A stretch of DNA of 64,000 nucleotides from Nocardioides daejeonensis. GTDB lineage: Bacteria > Actinomycetota > Actinomycetes > Propionibacteriales > Nocardioidaceae. This document shows, piece after piece, positions 53,705-62,857 of the stretch. The position numbers and the translations under genes were made by a program. The stretch covers positions 62,001 to 126,000 of the forward strand of contig NZ_QHKZ01000003.1 of the NCBI RefSeq assembly GCF_003194585.1. Reading direction: 5' to 3'. Numbering within the stretch: the first letter of the stretch is position 1; every line of letters begins with the position of its first letter. Below the pieces are notes generated by a model that saw nothing but the letters and a program-made list of their open reading frames with translations, had not been told where the DNA came from and did not search any database.

Positions 53705-54988
53705 TCAGCTTCCGAGCCCCGAGGCCGCGAAGGCGTCGTACGACGGCGCGATCGTCGCCGCCGGACCGACCTGGTCTGAGACCGCGTCGAGGGTCTTCAG
53801 GCCCATGCCCGTGTTGATGACCACCGTCTCGAGCGTGGGGTCGAGCTGCCCGGTCTCGACGAGCTTCTTGAGCACGCCGACCGTCGTACCGCCCGCGGTC
53901 TCGGTGAAGATGCCCTCGGTGCGAGCGAGCAGCAGGATGCCCTCCCGGACCTCGTCGTCGGTGATGTCCTCGACGGCACCGCCGGTGGCCCGGCAGATGT
54001 CGAGCACATAGATGCCGTCGGCGGGGTTGCCGATCGCGAGGCTCTTGGCGATGGTGTCGGGCTTGACCGGCCGGATCGCGTCCACGCCCGCCTTGTAGGC
54101 GACCGAGACCGGCGAGCAGCCGGTTGCCTGCGCACCGAAGATCTTCACCGGCTTGTCCTCGACGAGGCCAAGCTTGACCAGCTCCTGGAACGCCTTGTGC
54201 ACCTTGGTCAGCTGCGAGCCCGAGGCGACCGGGATGACCACCTGGTCCGGCAGCCGCCAGCCGAGCTGCTCAGCGATCTCGTAGCCCAGCGTCTTGGAGC
54301 CCTCGGCGTAGTAGGGCCGCACGTTGACGTTGACGAACGCCCAGCCCTCCTCCTCGGCAGCGATCTCCTGGGCGAGCTTGTTGACGTCGTCGTAGTTGCC
54401 GTCGACGGCGACCAGTGAGTCGGTGTAGACGGCGGAGTTGACCTGCTTCGGCTTCTCCAGGTTGCTCGGGATGAAGACGACGGTCTTCATCCCGGCGCGA
54501 GCACCGGCCGCCGCGACCGCGTTGGCGAGGTTGCCGGTGGAGGGGCAGGCGAAGACCCGGGAGCCGAACTCACGTGCCGCGCTCAGCGCGCACGCCACGA
54601 CCCGGTCCTTGAAGGAGTTGGTCGGGTTGGTGGAGTCGTCCTTGACCCAGAGCCTCTCGATCCCCAGCGCCGCAGCGAGGTTGTCGGCCTGCAGCAGCCG
54701 GGTGAAGCCGGGCTCCATGTTGGGGCTGGCTGCGATGTCGGCAGGCACCGGCAGCAGCGCCTGGTAGCGCCAGATGTTCGCGGGGCCGGCCTCGATCTGC
54801 GCACGAGTGATCGCCGGGAAGTCGTAGGCGATCTCGAGCGGACCGAAGCACTCCGGACACGCGTAGTGCGGACCCAGGGCGAGCTGGTGACCGCATTCGC
54901 GACAGGAGAGGGCGACGGCGTTGCCGAAGGCGCCTTCGCGAAGACCGGTGCTGGCCTCGACGGCCGTGGGCTCGGACAAAATGCTCAT
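53705..54988 (-). CDS. thrC: Threonine synthase
   Basis: A 427-residue PLP enzyme converting O-phosphohomoserine to threonine. The PLP lysine lies in NPTNSFKDRVV, the phosphate-binding loop in PSTGNLANAVA, and an N-terminal zinc-ribbon-like Cys set (SCRECGH, YACPECFG) is typical of this class. The ATG at 54988 follows GAGGAGGAGGG. A SAM-I riboswitch occupies the leader, so translation should fall when S-adenosylmethionine is plentiful. Confidence 0.93.
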   Translation of the reverse strand: MSILSEPTAVEASTGLREGAFGNAVALSCRECGHQLALGPHYACPECFGPLEIAYDFPAITRAQIEAGPANIWRYQALLPVPADIAASPNMEPGFTRLLQADNLAAALGIERLWVKDDSTNPTNSFKDRVVACALSAAREFGSRVFACPSTGNLANAVAAAGARAGMKTVVFIPSNLEKPKQVNSAVYTDSLVAVDGNYDDVNKLAQEIAAEEEGWAFVNVNVRPYYAEGSKTLGYEIAEQLGWRLPDQVVIPVASGSQLTKVHKAFQELVKLGLVEDKPVKIFGAQATGCSPVSVAYKAGVDAIRPVKPDTIAKSLAIGNPADGIYVLDICRATGGAVEDITDDEVREGILLLARTEGIFTETAGGTTVGVLKKLVETGQLDPTLETVVINTGMGLKTLDAVSDQVGPAATIAPSYDAFAASGLGS

Positions 54989-55001
54989 GAGTACCCTCCT
55001 C

Positions 55002-55135
55002 CTCATCTTCCCCGGGCGACTGTCGCCTCGGGCCGGAATTGGCACCGTTTCCACGACTGGCGGCCGGGGCCGTCAGGAGACTCGTGGCGGTTGCCGGGAC
55101 TTCACAGGGCCGTTCCCTCTGTCCCTCTCGATGAG
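55002..55135 (-). ncRNA. SAM-I (S-box) riboswitch in the thrC leader
   Basis: Read on the - strand: P1 CTCATC (55130-55135) pairs with GATGAG (55002-55007); between them are the S-box core AGAGGGA, GGCAACC, a P3 stem CCACGA/TCGTGG, and the conserved GGTGCCAATTCC. The 3' strand of P1 merges into the thrC ribosome site GAGGAGGAGGG, so ligand-stabilised P1 would hide it: translational OFF control. Confidence 0.9.
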
Positions 55136-55248
55136 CAGCGCCCACTTTACGACCTGCGTCTCACGATGCGCACATCGGGTCCGCCATACGGGACGCAGGA
55201 GGGGCGGGTGCAGCGGGGCATCGCCAGGTGACGTGACAGGGTGGGTGC

Positions 55249-56073
55249 ATGGAGTTCCTCTCCCCTGAAGCCTCCGCGCGGTACGCCGCCCTGGTCCGGG
55301 CCCTGCCCGAGGTGGCGGTCGGGCTGGACTTCGACGGCACGCTGGCACCGATCGTCGCGGATCCGGCGCAGGCTCGCATCCATCCCGACGCGCCTGCGGC
55401 ACTGGCCGCGCTCGCCGGCCGGGTGCGCAGCCTGGCGCTGGTCACGGGTCGACCGGTCGAGCAGGTGCTGGGCCTGGGCGACCTGGTCGCGCTGGGCGCA
55501 CGGCTCGCCGAGGAGGGCCGCGTGCTGGAGGTCTACGGTCAGTACGGCAACGAGCACTGGACCTCCACCGGAGGGCACCTGCGCCGCCCCGTGCCGCCCG
55601 CCTCGCTCGGGGAGTTCGTGCAGGAGTTGCCGGAGGCACTCGACGCAGCGTCGGTCTCCGACGCCCACGTGGAGACGAAGCCGCTGGGAATCGCGGTGCA
55701 CACCCGCCGCTCGGCAGATCCGGAGGCTGCCTTCGAGCGCCTGCTGGACCCACTCGCCGATCTAGCGGCCGACCACGGCCTCGACGTCACTCCCGGCCGG
55801 CAGGTCATCGAGGTCCGCGCCCCCGGGCTCGACAAGGGTGACGCCGTACGTCGGCATGCGGTTGAGAGCGCCGCCGCCGGCTACCTCTTCGCCGGCGACG
55901 ATCTCGGGGATCTCGCCGCAGCCGCCGCCGTCGCCGAGCTCCGCGCCGCCGGCCTCCCCACCTTGATCGTCTGCGCCGCCTCCACCGAGGAGGACCGTCT
56001 CCGCTCCGTCTCCGACGTCGCCGTCCCCGGCGTCCCCGGCGTCATCGCCTTCCTCCGCTCCCTCACGTCCTAG
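55249..56073 (+). CDS. otsB: Trehalose-6-phosphate phosphatase
   Basis: A 274-residue HAD-family phosphatase completing trehalose synthesis. Motif I GLDFDGTLAPI (nucleophile Asp), motif II LVTGRP and motif IV FAGDDLGD are intact. It lies 2.6 kb from otsA on the same strand with unrelated genes between them. A block of 22-bp repeats follows the stop. Confidence 0.93.
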   Translation: MEFLSPEASARYAALVRALPEVAVGLDFDGTLAPIVADPAQARIHPDAPAALAALAGRVRSLALVTGRPVEQVLGLGDLVALGARLAEEGRVLEVYGQYGNEHWTSTGGHLRRPVPPASLGEFVQELPEALDAASVSDAHVETKPLGIAVHTRRSADPEAAFERLLDPLADLAADHGLDVTPGRQVIEVRAPGLDKGDAVRRHAVESAAAGYLFAGDDLGDLAAAAAVAELRAAGLPTLIVCAASTEEDRLRSVSDVAVPGVPGVIAFLRSLTS

Positions 56074-56078
56074 CCGTC

Positions 56079-56122
56079 GAGTAGCCACTTTCAACACGTT
56101 GAGTAGCCACTTTCAACACGTT
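56079..56122 (+). repeat. Two tandem 22-bp repeats (left arm of an inverted repeat cluster)
   Basis: Two identical adjacent copies of GAGTAGCCACTTTCAACACGTT just after the otsB stop. The unit is closely related, in reverse complement, to the four copies at 56213-56300. Confidence 0.88.
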
Positions 56123-56212
56123 GAACAGCGAGGGTCGCACTCCCACGCGCACGACGCAGCCCACCTCGTACGGCGTCACGAGGGCAGCCGCGCATCCTCG
56201 CCGGGCCTACAA

Positions 56213-56300
56213 CCGAAACTGGCGTCTCGACACACCGAAACTGGCTACTCGACCTGCCGAAACTGGCTACTCGACGTGCTGAAGCTGGCGTCTCGCCGGC
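56213..56300 (-). repeat. Four tandem 22-bp repeats (right arm)
   Basis: Four consecutive 22-bp units, consensus ccgaaactggctactcgacntg, the last overlapping the stop of the LytR_C gene. Reverse-complemented they match the units at 56079-56122 (GAGTAGCCA-TTTC core). Transcripts from either side could fold into a long hairpin. Confidence 0.85.
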
Positions 56301-56767
56301 TAGCTGGTGAAGTCGGGAGTGAGGATGACCGTGAGGCGGTCGAAGCGCATGGGCGCGACCGCAGGCATCAGGCGCGTGATGCCGAGGTCCTTGCCGAGAA
56401 GGCGGGCGGCGCGCTCGAGGCGCGGCGGGAAGTAGACCGTGGAGGCGGGGATGGTCCCGCGCCAGTTGTCGGAGCCGACGACCTGCCACCCGGCATCGGT
56501 CGCGGTCTTGGCGGTGCGCCCGGCGAGGCCGGCGACGTTGGAGTTGTTGTAGACCTCGACATAGATCGAGCCACGCTTCACCGGCGGCTTGGTCTTGCGC
56601 GGCTTCTGCGTGGGCTCGGGGTCCGGCGTGGCAGGCGGCGTCTCCACCGTCTGGCCAACCGTCTCCGCACGCCCCTGCGGCTCGTCGTCGTGGGTGGCCA
56701 CGAACGCCACACCGGCGATCGCGACAGCCGCGACGCTCAGCATGACCAGCGGGGAAGGCAGGGCCAT
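56300..56767 (-). CDS. LytR C-terminal-domain protein
   Basis: A 155-residue membrane-anchored protein: one N-terminal helix (SPLVMLSVAAVAIAGVAFVA), a Pro/Lys-rich linker, and a LytR_C domain (IYVEVYNNSNVAGLAGRTAKTATDAGWQVVGSDNW). Such free-standing domains are common in actinobacteria and are thought to work at the cell wall; function is not established. The ATG at 56767 is eight bases after the DUF3263 stop, so the two form an operon. Confidence 0.85.
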   Translation of the reverse strand: MALPSPLVMLSVAAVAIAGVAFVATHDDEPQGRAETVGQTVETPPATPDPEPTQKPRKTKPPVKRGSIYVEVYNNSNVAGLAGRTAKTATDAGWQVVGSDNWRGTIPASTVYFPPRLERAARLLGKDLGITRLMPAVAPMRFDRLTVILTPDFTS

Positions 56768-56775
56768 CGGAGGAC

Positions 56776-57072
56776 TCAGATCTCGAAGCCGAGTCGGCGC
56801 GCCGAGCGCTGCCGCTGGCGAGCCGAGCGCAGTCGACGCAGCCGGCGCACCAGGAGCGGGTCGGCCGCGAGGGCCTCGGGCTTGTCGATCAGGGCGTTCA
56901 GCACCTGGTAGTAGCGCGTGGAGGACATGTCGAACTTCTCCCGGACAGCCTGCTCCTTGGCGCCGGCGTACTTCCACCAGTGGCGCTCGAACTCCAGGAT
57001 CTCGGCGTCACGAGCGGAGAGCTCGCCCTCGAAGGCGGCGTCACCGGTGGCGATCGACTCTGCGGCGTCCAT
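56776..57072 (-). CDS. DUF3263 protein
   Basis: A 98-residue protein with the DUF3263 core (ILEFERHWWKYAGAKEQAVREKFDMSSTRYYQVLNALIDKPEAL), which looks like a small HTH. It is conserved across actinobacteria, usually next to a LytR_C gene as here. It is probably DNA-binding; its role is unknown. Confidence 0.88.
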   Translation of the reverse strand: MDAAESIATGDAAFEGELSARDAEILEFERHWWKYAGAKEQAVREKFDMSSTRYYQVLNALIDKPEALAADPLLVRRLRRLRSARQRQRSARRLGFEI

Positions 57073-57277
57073 CTGTTCGACCCCTCAAACACTGCGCGGC
57101 AATTGGCTTCCGCCCGGCAGTCTACGACGTCGAACCACATCGATGTGATTCGACGCTGGCGTGTCCCAGATCGCGCCGGCCGATCCCTGGAATCACTGGA
57201 CACCTGCGCAGGCCCGGACGAAGATTCCCCCGGGAGGATCAGCCGGGCCACCAGGGCCCCATCGGAAGGATCCGTAC

Positions 57278-57682
57278 ATGAGTGACAAGACGAACACGGA
57301 GCGTTTGCGCAGCATCGACCGGTTCGCCACGCTGACCGACGACGAGGTGCGCCTGATCGCGGAGCGCGGCACTGCCGTGAACATCCCGGCGGACTGGTCG
57401 TTGATCTGGGAGAAGACGCCGGCCGACAAGGCCTACCTGATCCTCGAGGGCGAGGTGTCGGTACGCCGGCAGGGCGAGGAGATCGCTCGGCTCGGCGCCG
57501 GCGACACCGTGGGCGAGGCCGCGATCGTGGGCCACAAGCTGCGGAGCGCGTCCGTCGTCTCCCTCACCCCGTTGAAGGTGCTGCACTTCACCTCGGAGGC
57601 GGTCCGCGAGCTGCTCGACGGCGTACCCAAGTTCCGCGACGCGCTCGAGGAGACCACGCGTGAGCGCCTCGGCAACGGCTGA
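57278..57682 (+). CDS. Single-domain cyclic-nucleotide-binding protein
   Basis: A 134-residue protein that is only a CRP-type nucleotide-binding domain (RSIDRFATLTDDEVRLIAERG...AYLILEGEVSVRRQGEEIARLGAGDTVGEAAIVGHKLRSASVV), lacking a DNA-binding HTH. Start ATG 57278 after GGAAGGA. The canonical phosphate-binding GE-x-A-L-x6-RxA is only partly kept (GEAAIVGHKLRSAS). It precedes an adenylate cyclase gene by 17 bp, so it may be a cAMP sensor or sink in the same operon. Confidence 0.85.
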   Translation: MSDKTNTERLRSIDRFATLTDDEVRLIAERGTAVNIPADWSLIWEKTPADKAYLILEGEVSVRRQGEEIARLGAGDTVGEAAIVGHKLRSASVVSLTPLKVLHFTSEAVRELLDGVPKFRDALEETTRERLGNG

Positions 57683-57699
57683 GCCGATCGGCTGAGCAC

Positions 57700-58722
57700 A
57701 TGACGGAGCGCCTGGCCGGGGACGAGGATCTCTACAGCGCCTTGGAGGTCAACCTGCTCGGTCAGCGCCCGTACCTGACTCGGGTGCAGGTCGCAGAGCG
57801 CAGTGGCGTCAGCATGGAGCGCGCACACGAGCTGTGGCGCTCGCTCGGCTTCCCGCCCACCACCGACGACGAGATCGCCTTCGTAGACACCGATGTCGAA
57901 GCGCTGCAGACACTGCAGTTACTGGTCGACAGCGGCCTGCTCGATGAGCAGAAGGAGATCGCCCTGAGCCGCAGCATGGGCCGCAGCTTCGCCCGGCTGG
58001 CCGAGTGGGAGGTCGCCGAGATCGCCGACAACGTGCTCAGCGAGCTGGGCGATGTCGACCCGGCCCTGGTCGACACGGTCGCCGACCAGGCGCTCCCGGC
58101 GATGGAACAGCTGCAGAACTACGTCTGGCGGCGGCATCTGGCGAGCGCAGCGGGCCGGCTGCTGCTGCGGGTCGAGAACGAGGAGACGGTCGGCCTGACG
58201 GTCGGCTTCGCCGACGTGGTGGGCTGGACCCGCCGGACCCGGAGCATGACCACCGAGGAGCTCGCCGCGATGGTCGAGCGTTTCGAGCAGGTCGCCACCA
58301 CGACCGTCGCCGATGCGGGCGGGCGCATCATCAAGACGATCGGCGACGAAGTGCTCTTCGTCGCCGACGACCCCGCGGCAGCCGCGCGGATCGCCCTCAC
58401 CCTGGCCGAGATGCACGGCCTCGACGAGGAGTTCCCCAAGGTCCGGGTAGGGCTCGGCCATGGCGAGGTGCTGAGCCGCTTCGGCGACGTCTTCGGCGAG
58501 CCGGTCAACATCGCCTCCCGGCTCACCTCCCTCGCCCGCCCCGGCCGGGTGCTGTGCGATCGCGGCCTTGCCGACGTGTTGCGGCACTCCGAGGAGTTCC
58601 GGGTGCGCTGGTGGCGCATCGTTCCGGTCAAGGGGTACTCGCGACTGGAGGCCTGGGCCGTGAAGCGGCCGAAGGCGCCGCGGGAGCACGGCCTGATCGA
58701 GTCGCTACGCTCACAGGTGTGA
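57700..58722 (+). CDS. Class III adenylate cyclase
   Basis: A 340-residue cytoplasmic cyclase: an N-terminal helical regulatory domain of the adenylate-cyclase-regulatory type with a MerR-like start (LTRVQVAERSGVSMERAHELWRSLGF), then the catalytic domain. Both metal aspartates (FADVVGWT, KTIGDEVLF) and the transition-state Asn-Arg (VNIASRLTSLA) are present, so it should be active. Its stop overlaps the otsA start (GTGA), tying cyclic-nucleotide signalling to trehalose synthesis at operon level. Confidence 0.9.
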   Translation: MTERLAGDEDLYSALEVNLLGQRPYLTRVQVAERSGVSMERAHELWRSLGFPPTTDDEIAFVDTDVEALQTLQLLVDSGLLDEQKEIALSRSMGRSFARLAEWEVAEIADNVLSELGDVDPALVDTVADQALPAMEQLQNYVWRRHLASAAGRLLLRVENEETVGLTVGFADVVGWTRRTRSMTTEELAAMVERFEQVATTTVADAGGRIIKTIGDEVLFVADDPAAAARIALTLAEMHGLDEEFPKVRVGLGHGEVLSRFGDVFGEPVNIASRLTSLARPGRVLCDRGLADVLRHSEEFRVRWWRIVPVKGYSRLEAWAVKRPKAPREHGLIESLRSQV

Positions 58723-60125
58723 CCGGAGCCGCGGACCTCGTCATCCTCGCCAATCGTCTCCCGGTCGACCAGGTGCAGACGTCGACCGGCGAGATCGGCT
58801 GGCGCCGCTCCCCCGGCGGCCTGGTCAGCGCGCTGGACCCGGTGATGCGCACCCACGACGGTGCCTGGATCGGCTGGCCCGGTGTCGCTGACAACGGGAC
58901 GCCGCTGGCGCCGTTCGTCGAGGACGGACTGACTCTCGTACCTGTCGGGCTCAGCGAGCAGGAGGTCGAGGAGTTCTACGAGGGCTTCTGCAACGCCACC
59001 CTGTGGCCGCTCTACCACGACGTCGTGGCGCCACCGGAGTTCCACCGCGAATGGTGGGACAGTTACCGGCAGGTCAACCGGCGGTTCGCCGAGCGCGCCG
59101 CAGAGATCGCCGCCCCGGGAGCCACGGTCTGGGTACACGACTACCAACTGCAGCTGGTACCCCAGATGCTGCGCGAGCTGCGGCCGGACGTGGCAATCGG
59201 CTTCTTCCTGCACATCCCGTTCCCACCGCAGGAGCTCTTCAGCCAGCTGCCCTGGCGTCGAGAGCTGCTGGAGGGCCTGCTCGGGGCCGACCTCGTCGGC
59301 TTCCAGCGCGCCGGTGCCGCCGCCAACTTCGTCCGCATGGTCAAGTCCCTGGTCGGCCTGCGCACCCACCGGACCCTGGTGCAGACCGACGACGGACGGT
59401 TCGTGCGGGCCGCCGCCTTCCCGATCTCGATCGACGTGCAGCACTTCGAGACGCTCGCCGGCAGCGACTCGGTCGTGCAGCGAGCCGCGCAGATCCGCCA
59501 GGCGCTCGGCAACCCGGAGCGGATCCTGCTGGGCATCGACCGGCTCGACTACACCAAGGGGATCCACCCCCGGCTCCGCGCGTACGCCGAGCTCGTCGCC
59601 GAGGGACACTTCCGGATCGGGGAGAGCATCTTCGTGCAGGTCGCGACGCCCTCCCGCGAACGGGTGCAGCAGTACCAGGTGCTGCGCGACCGGGTCGACC
59701 AGCTCGTCGGCAGGGTCAACGGCGACCTGGGAGTGATCGGCCGTCCGGCCATCTCCTACCTGCACGCCTCCTTCCCCCAACACGAGATGGCAGCGCTCTA
59801 CCGGGCCGCCGACATCATGGTTGTGACCCCGTTCCGCGACGGCATGAACCTGGTCGCGAAGGAGTACGTCGCCTGCCGGCTCGAGGGGGACGGCGCCCTG
59901 GTGCTCTCCGAGTTCGCCGGCGCCGCCGACGAGTTCAAACAGGCCTGGCTGGTCAATCCCTACGACATCAACGGGATGAAGGCGACGATCCTGGAGGCAG
60001 CCGGCGCCGACGAGAAGGAACGGTCGCGACGGATGCGGGCGCTGCGCCGCACCTTGCGCGACAACGATGTGTCGCAGTGGGCCTCCACCTTCCTCGGGGC
60101 GTTGGCCGAGACTCGGGATGCCTAG
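58719..60125 (+). CDS. otsA: Trehalose-6-phosphate synthase
   Basis: A 468-residue GT20 glycosyltransferase joining UDP- or GDP-glucose to glucose 6-phosphate. Typical blocks are [50 protein letters not shown] and [17 protein letters not shown]. The GTG at 58719 overlaps the cyclase stop; the long upstream open frame inside the cyclase gene is a shadow. Confidence 0.95.
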   Translation: MTGAADLVILANRLPVDQVQTSTGEIGWRRSPGGLVSALDPVMRTHDGAWIGWPGVADNGTPLAPFVEDGLTLVPVGLSEQEVEEFYEGFCNATLWPLYHDVVAPPEFHREWWDSYRQVNRRFAERAAEIAAPGATVWVHDYQLQLVPQMLRELRPDVAIGFFLHIPFPPQELFSQLPWRRELLEGLLGADLVGFQRAGAAANFVRMVKSLVGLRTHRTLVQTDDGRFVRAAAFPISIDVQHFETLAGSDSVVQRAAQIRQALGNPERILLGIDRLDYTKGIHPRLRAYAELVAEGHFRIGESIFVQVATPSRERVQQYQVLRDRVDQLVGRVNGDLGVIGRPAISYLHASFPQHEMAALYRAADIMVVTPFRDGMNLVAKEYVACRLEGDGALVLSEFAGAADEFKQAWLVNPYDINGMKATILEAAGADEKERSRRMRALRRTLRDNDVSQWASTFLGALAETRDA

Positions 60126-60657
60126 AGATCGGCGTCCGGAGCCGCCGCGCTCAACGCGCGCGGCCCCACACGGTGTCAATCGCCTGCGTAGTCACCGACG
60201 TTGAACGGCACCGTCTTTGCGCTGGTCGTTGTTAGCGCGAAGCGTCCGCCCGTCCTCAGCGTTCCCGAAGCGCTCCTGGTGAATCCAAGTTCAGGATCAA
60301 TCATGGCAACCGCCTGTTCACCATGGGGTCCGGTGATGGTGGACCGTGCTCGCGGTCTGGAGATAGAGCAGGCCAGCAGCAGTCGACACACGAAGTCGGG
60401 TGCCGTCGGTCAAAACACGGAGGTGCCGCGGCCACGCCGGCAGCGAGCCACCAGCGTGAATCGTGAGCCGTAGGGAGGTGCCCGGTGGAAGCACGGGCGC
60501 TGGCCGCGAGTCGCTGAGCGAGACATCTGTCGACCCCATGAACCAGTCAGGCGTGGCCATGTCAACGCAGAGTAGCGTTCAGGGGTCGCGGCCAGGAGAT
60601 CTTCGCCTGAACTTCAGCAAGGCGACAGGGCGCGGAGGCCTCCGTGGCCTTGCCCCG
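60126..60657. other. 530-bp stretch without an intact gene
   Basis: Between the otsA stop and the epoxide-hydrolase-like gene stop. It holds only a possible frameshifted remnant on the - strand (60176-60560). No other signal was recognised. Confidence 0.5.
60176..60560 (-). pseudogene. Possible frameshifted small gene
   Basis: Two overlapping - strand frames read as one protein if the frame changes near 60345-60365: the first half (ATG 60560) gives TSLRLTIHAGGSLPAWPRHLRVLTDGTRLRV, the second RSTITGPHGEQAVAMIDPELGFTRSASG and a stop at 60176. Product about 125 residues, family unknown. It could also be chance, or a sequencing error in an intact gene. Confidence 0.35.
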
Positions 60658-61605
60658 CTAGAGGCGACCGAGCCAGTCCAGCAGCACCTGGTTGGTGACG
60701 TCGGGCTGCTCCTGCTGCACGTGGTGACCGGCCCCGGGAACCACCACCTCGGTGAGCTGCGCAAACAGGGCGCGATCGACCTGGGTGAACTTGCGCACCG
60801 GGTCGTGCTCGCCGATGAACAGCAGCGCCGGTTGCGTGATCGGCACCCCCAGCCATCGTGCCTCGAACGCCCAGTCGGCATCGGCGGCCCGGTAGGCACC
60901 GAAGCCGCCCGCGAACTCCCGGCCGACGCCGCCGCGCCGGAACCCCTCGACGTACGCCGCGAAGTCGGCCTCGCCGAGCCACCGCCAGGGCAGCGGCGGC
61001 GCCGGGGCGAGCGCTTCGAGGTAGCTGGCTGTGCCAGCGGCGCCGAAGACGGAGAAGTAGTCACCCTCGGCCGAGAGCGCCCAGAGCAGGCGCCGGAGGA
61101 ACTCCTCGGCGTTCCCGCCGCCGAGGTCGCGCTCGGCCACACCGGGGGCCTGGAAGTAGTGCAGGTGCAGGAAGTGCTGCGAGCCCAGGCTCGCCCACAC
61201 TCGTGACGGCGGCGCTTCCTGAGGGAGATCGGCGAAGGGCACGGTGCCAGCCACCGCGCGCACCCGGTCGGGGTGGTGTCGCGCGAGGTTCCAGGCGTAC
61301 TTCGCGCCGAAGTCCTGCCCGATCACGACCGCCGGCTCACTGGCGAGGGCGTCGATGACCGCCAGCAGGTCCTGCTCGATCGCCTCGGTCGTGTAGGGCC
61401 CGCTTGGGCGATCGGAGCCACCGTAGCCGCGGGTGTCGAGGGCGACGACGGTCCAGCCCGCGGCAGCCAGCGGCGCCATCTGGTGGCGCCAGCTCCACGA
61501 TGATCCCGGGAAGCCGTGCACCAGCAGGCAGAGCGGACCTTCGCCGGCGACTTGGGCGCTGACCTGGACGCCTGTGGGGAGCGCAATCTCGCGTGTCTCG
61601 ACCAT
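60658..61605 (-). CDS. Epoxide-hydrolase-like alpha/beta hydrolase
   Basis: A 315-residue alpha/beta hydrolase. The oxyanion block HGFPGSSWSWRHQ, the nucleophile elbow VIGQDFGAKYAW with Asp in place of Ser, and a late Asp/His pair (GEHDPVRKF, PGAGHHVQQEQP) point to the epoxide hydrolase/haloalkane dehalogenase branch rather than an esterase. The ATG at 61605 is preferred because homology starts there. Substrate unknown. Confidence 0.85.
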   Translation of the reverse strand: MVETREIALPTGVQVSAQVAGEGPLCLLVHGFPGSSWSWRHQMAPLAAAGWTVVALDTRGYGGSDRPSGPYTTEAIEQDLLAVIDALASEPAVVIGQDFGAKYAWNLARHHPDRVRAVAGTVPFADLPQEAPPSRVWASLGSQHFLHLHYFQAPGVAERDLGGGNAEEFLRRLLWALSAEGDYFSVFGAAGTASYLEALAPAPPLPWRWLGEADFAAYVEGFRRGGVGREFAGGFGAYRAADADWAFEARWLGVPITQPALLFIGEHDPVRKFTQVDRALFAQLTEVVVPGAGHHVQQEQPDVTNQVLLDWLGRL

Positions 61606-61688
61606 GGCGTCACTGTGACGGATATCGACAGCGTTGTCTGCCCTGCTCTCGCCCCATCGCCAGCTCGGCGGTCCCGCACCTGCAGAGC

Positions 61689-62801
61689 TCAGCGCCGGCG
61701 CAGCAGCGTGACGACCTCGTAGTGCGGGGTCTGCGGAAACATGTCGAGCAGCCGCGCCCTCATCGGCACGAGCGAAGGCATCTGCTCGAGGTCGCGGGCC
61801 AGGGTGGTGGCGTTGCAGGAGGAGTAGACGACGGTCTCGACGCCGGAGCACTCGAGCCAGCCCGCCAACTCCGTCCCGGTCCCTCGTCGAGGCGGGTTCA
61901 CCACGACCAGCTCAGCCGCCGTGACCTGCCTCTGTGCCCACGCCGTGGCGTCAGCGGCCACGAACTCGAGGGCGCCCGGCAACGCAGCGGCCGAGAGCCG
62001 CGCAGAGGCGATCGCCTCGGCACTCACCTCCACGCCGACCACCTCGCGGTCGGGAGCAGCGCAGTGCAGAGCGAAGCCGCCCACCCCGCAGTAGAGGTCC
62101 CACATCCGATTGGGCGCGGCCTCGGCGACCCAGTCCGCCACCTGGCGGTAGAGAGCGGCCGCAATCTCGGTGTTGGTCTGGAAGAAGCTCTGCGGTCGCA
62201 GATGCAGGTCGAGCCCGTTGACGCGCATCGTGAGCGACTCCCCGTGCAGGACGATCTCCTCCGGGCCCTCCAGCACCGCCTTGTGCTCGGGCTGCAGGTT
62301 GACCGACACCACGGCGAGCTGCGGCAGCCAGGCCAGCAGCGCGGGCAGGTGCTTGCGGATCCGGAGCAGCGACTCAGTCGAGCGCAGCACGAACCGGGCC
62401 ATCAGCGCCCCGCCGGGCGCCACGGTCACCAGCAGGTACTTGAGCTCGCCCCGGCGCTCCCCCACGTCGTACGGCGTCACTCCGGCGAGCGTCACGAAGC
62501 GGGCCAGCACATCGAAGGAGTTGCCGAGGTCGGGCTCGTAGAGACCGCAGTCGCGCAGGTCGACGCCGACCCCCGCGCGGTCCGCGATGCCCAGCACCGG
62601 GGCGGCGACGGTGCCGGTGACGACCATCTTCGCCTTGTTGCGGAAGCCGTGTTCGGGGCCGGTGATGCTCGGCGCCCAAGTGACGCTCGCGGGAAGCAGC
62701 GCGCGCACCGACCGTTCCTTCTCGCTGACCTGGGCGGCGTACGGCTGACCCATGAGGGCGCAGGAGCGGCACCGGCCGGAGAAGTAATGCACGCAGTCCA
62801 T
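61689..62801 (-). CDS. rlmC: RlmC-like rRNA (uracil-C5) methyltransferase
   Basis: A 370-residue SAM-dependent RNA methyltransferase. The N-terminal FeS-type Cys set (DCVHYFSGRCRSCAL), the SAM-binding WDLYCGVGGFALHCA, the NPPRRG block and the catalytic Cys in VYSSCNATTLARDL match the RumB/RlmC group that methylates 23S rRNA uridine. Start ATG 62801, just before the Cys motif. RlmC versus a related RumA/TrmA enzyme was decided on the short N terminus lacking a TRAM domain. Confidence 0.85.
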   Translation of the reverse strand: MDCVHYFSGRCRSCALMGQPYAAQVSEKERSVRALLPASVTWAPSITGPEHGFRNKAKMVVTGTVAAPVLGIADRAGVGVDLRDCGLYEPDLGNSFDVLARFVTLAGVTPYDVGERRGELKYLLVTVAPGGALMARFVLRSTESLLRIRKHLPALLAWLPQLAVVSVNLQPEHKAVLEGPEEIVLHGESLTMRVNGLDLHLRPQSFFQTNTEIAAALYRQVADWVAEAAPNRMWDLYCGVGGFALHCAAPDREVVGVEVSAEAIASARLSAAALPGALEFVAADATAWAQRQVTAAELVVVNPPRRGTGTELAGWLECSGVETVVYSSCNATTLARDLEQMPSLVPMRARLLDMFPQTPHYEVVTLLRRR

Positions 62802-62857
62802 TTCGGGCACAGCGTATATCCGCCAAGATGGGCACACGCGACCAGGAAAGGTGCCCC

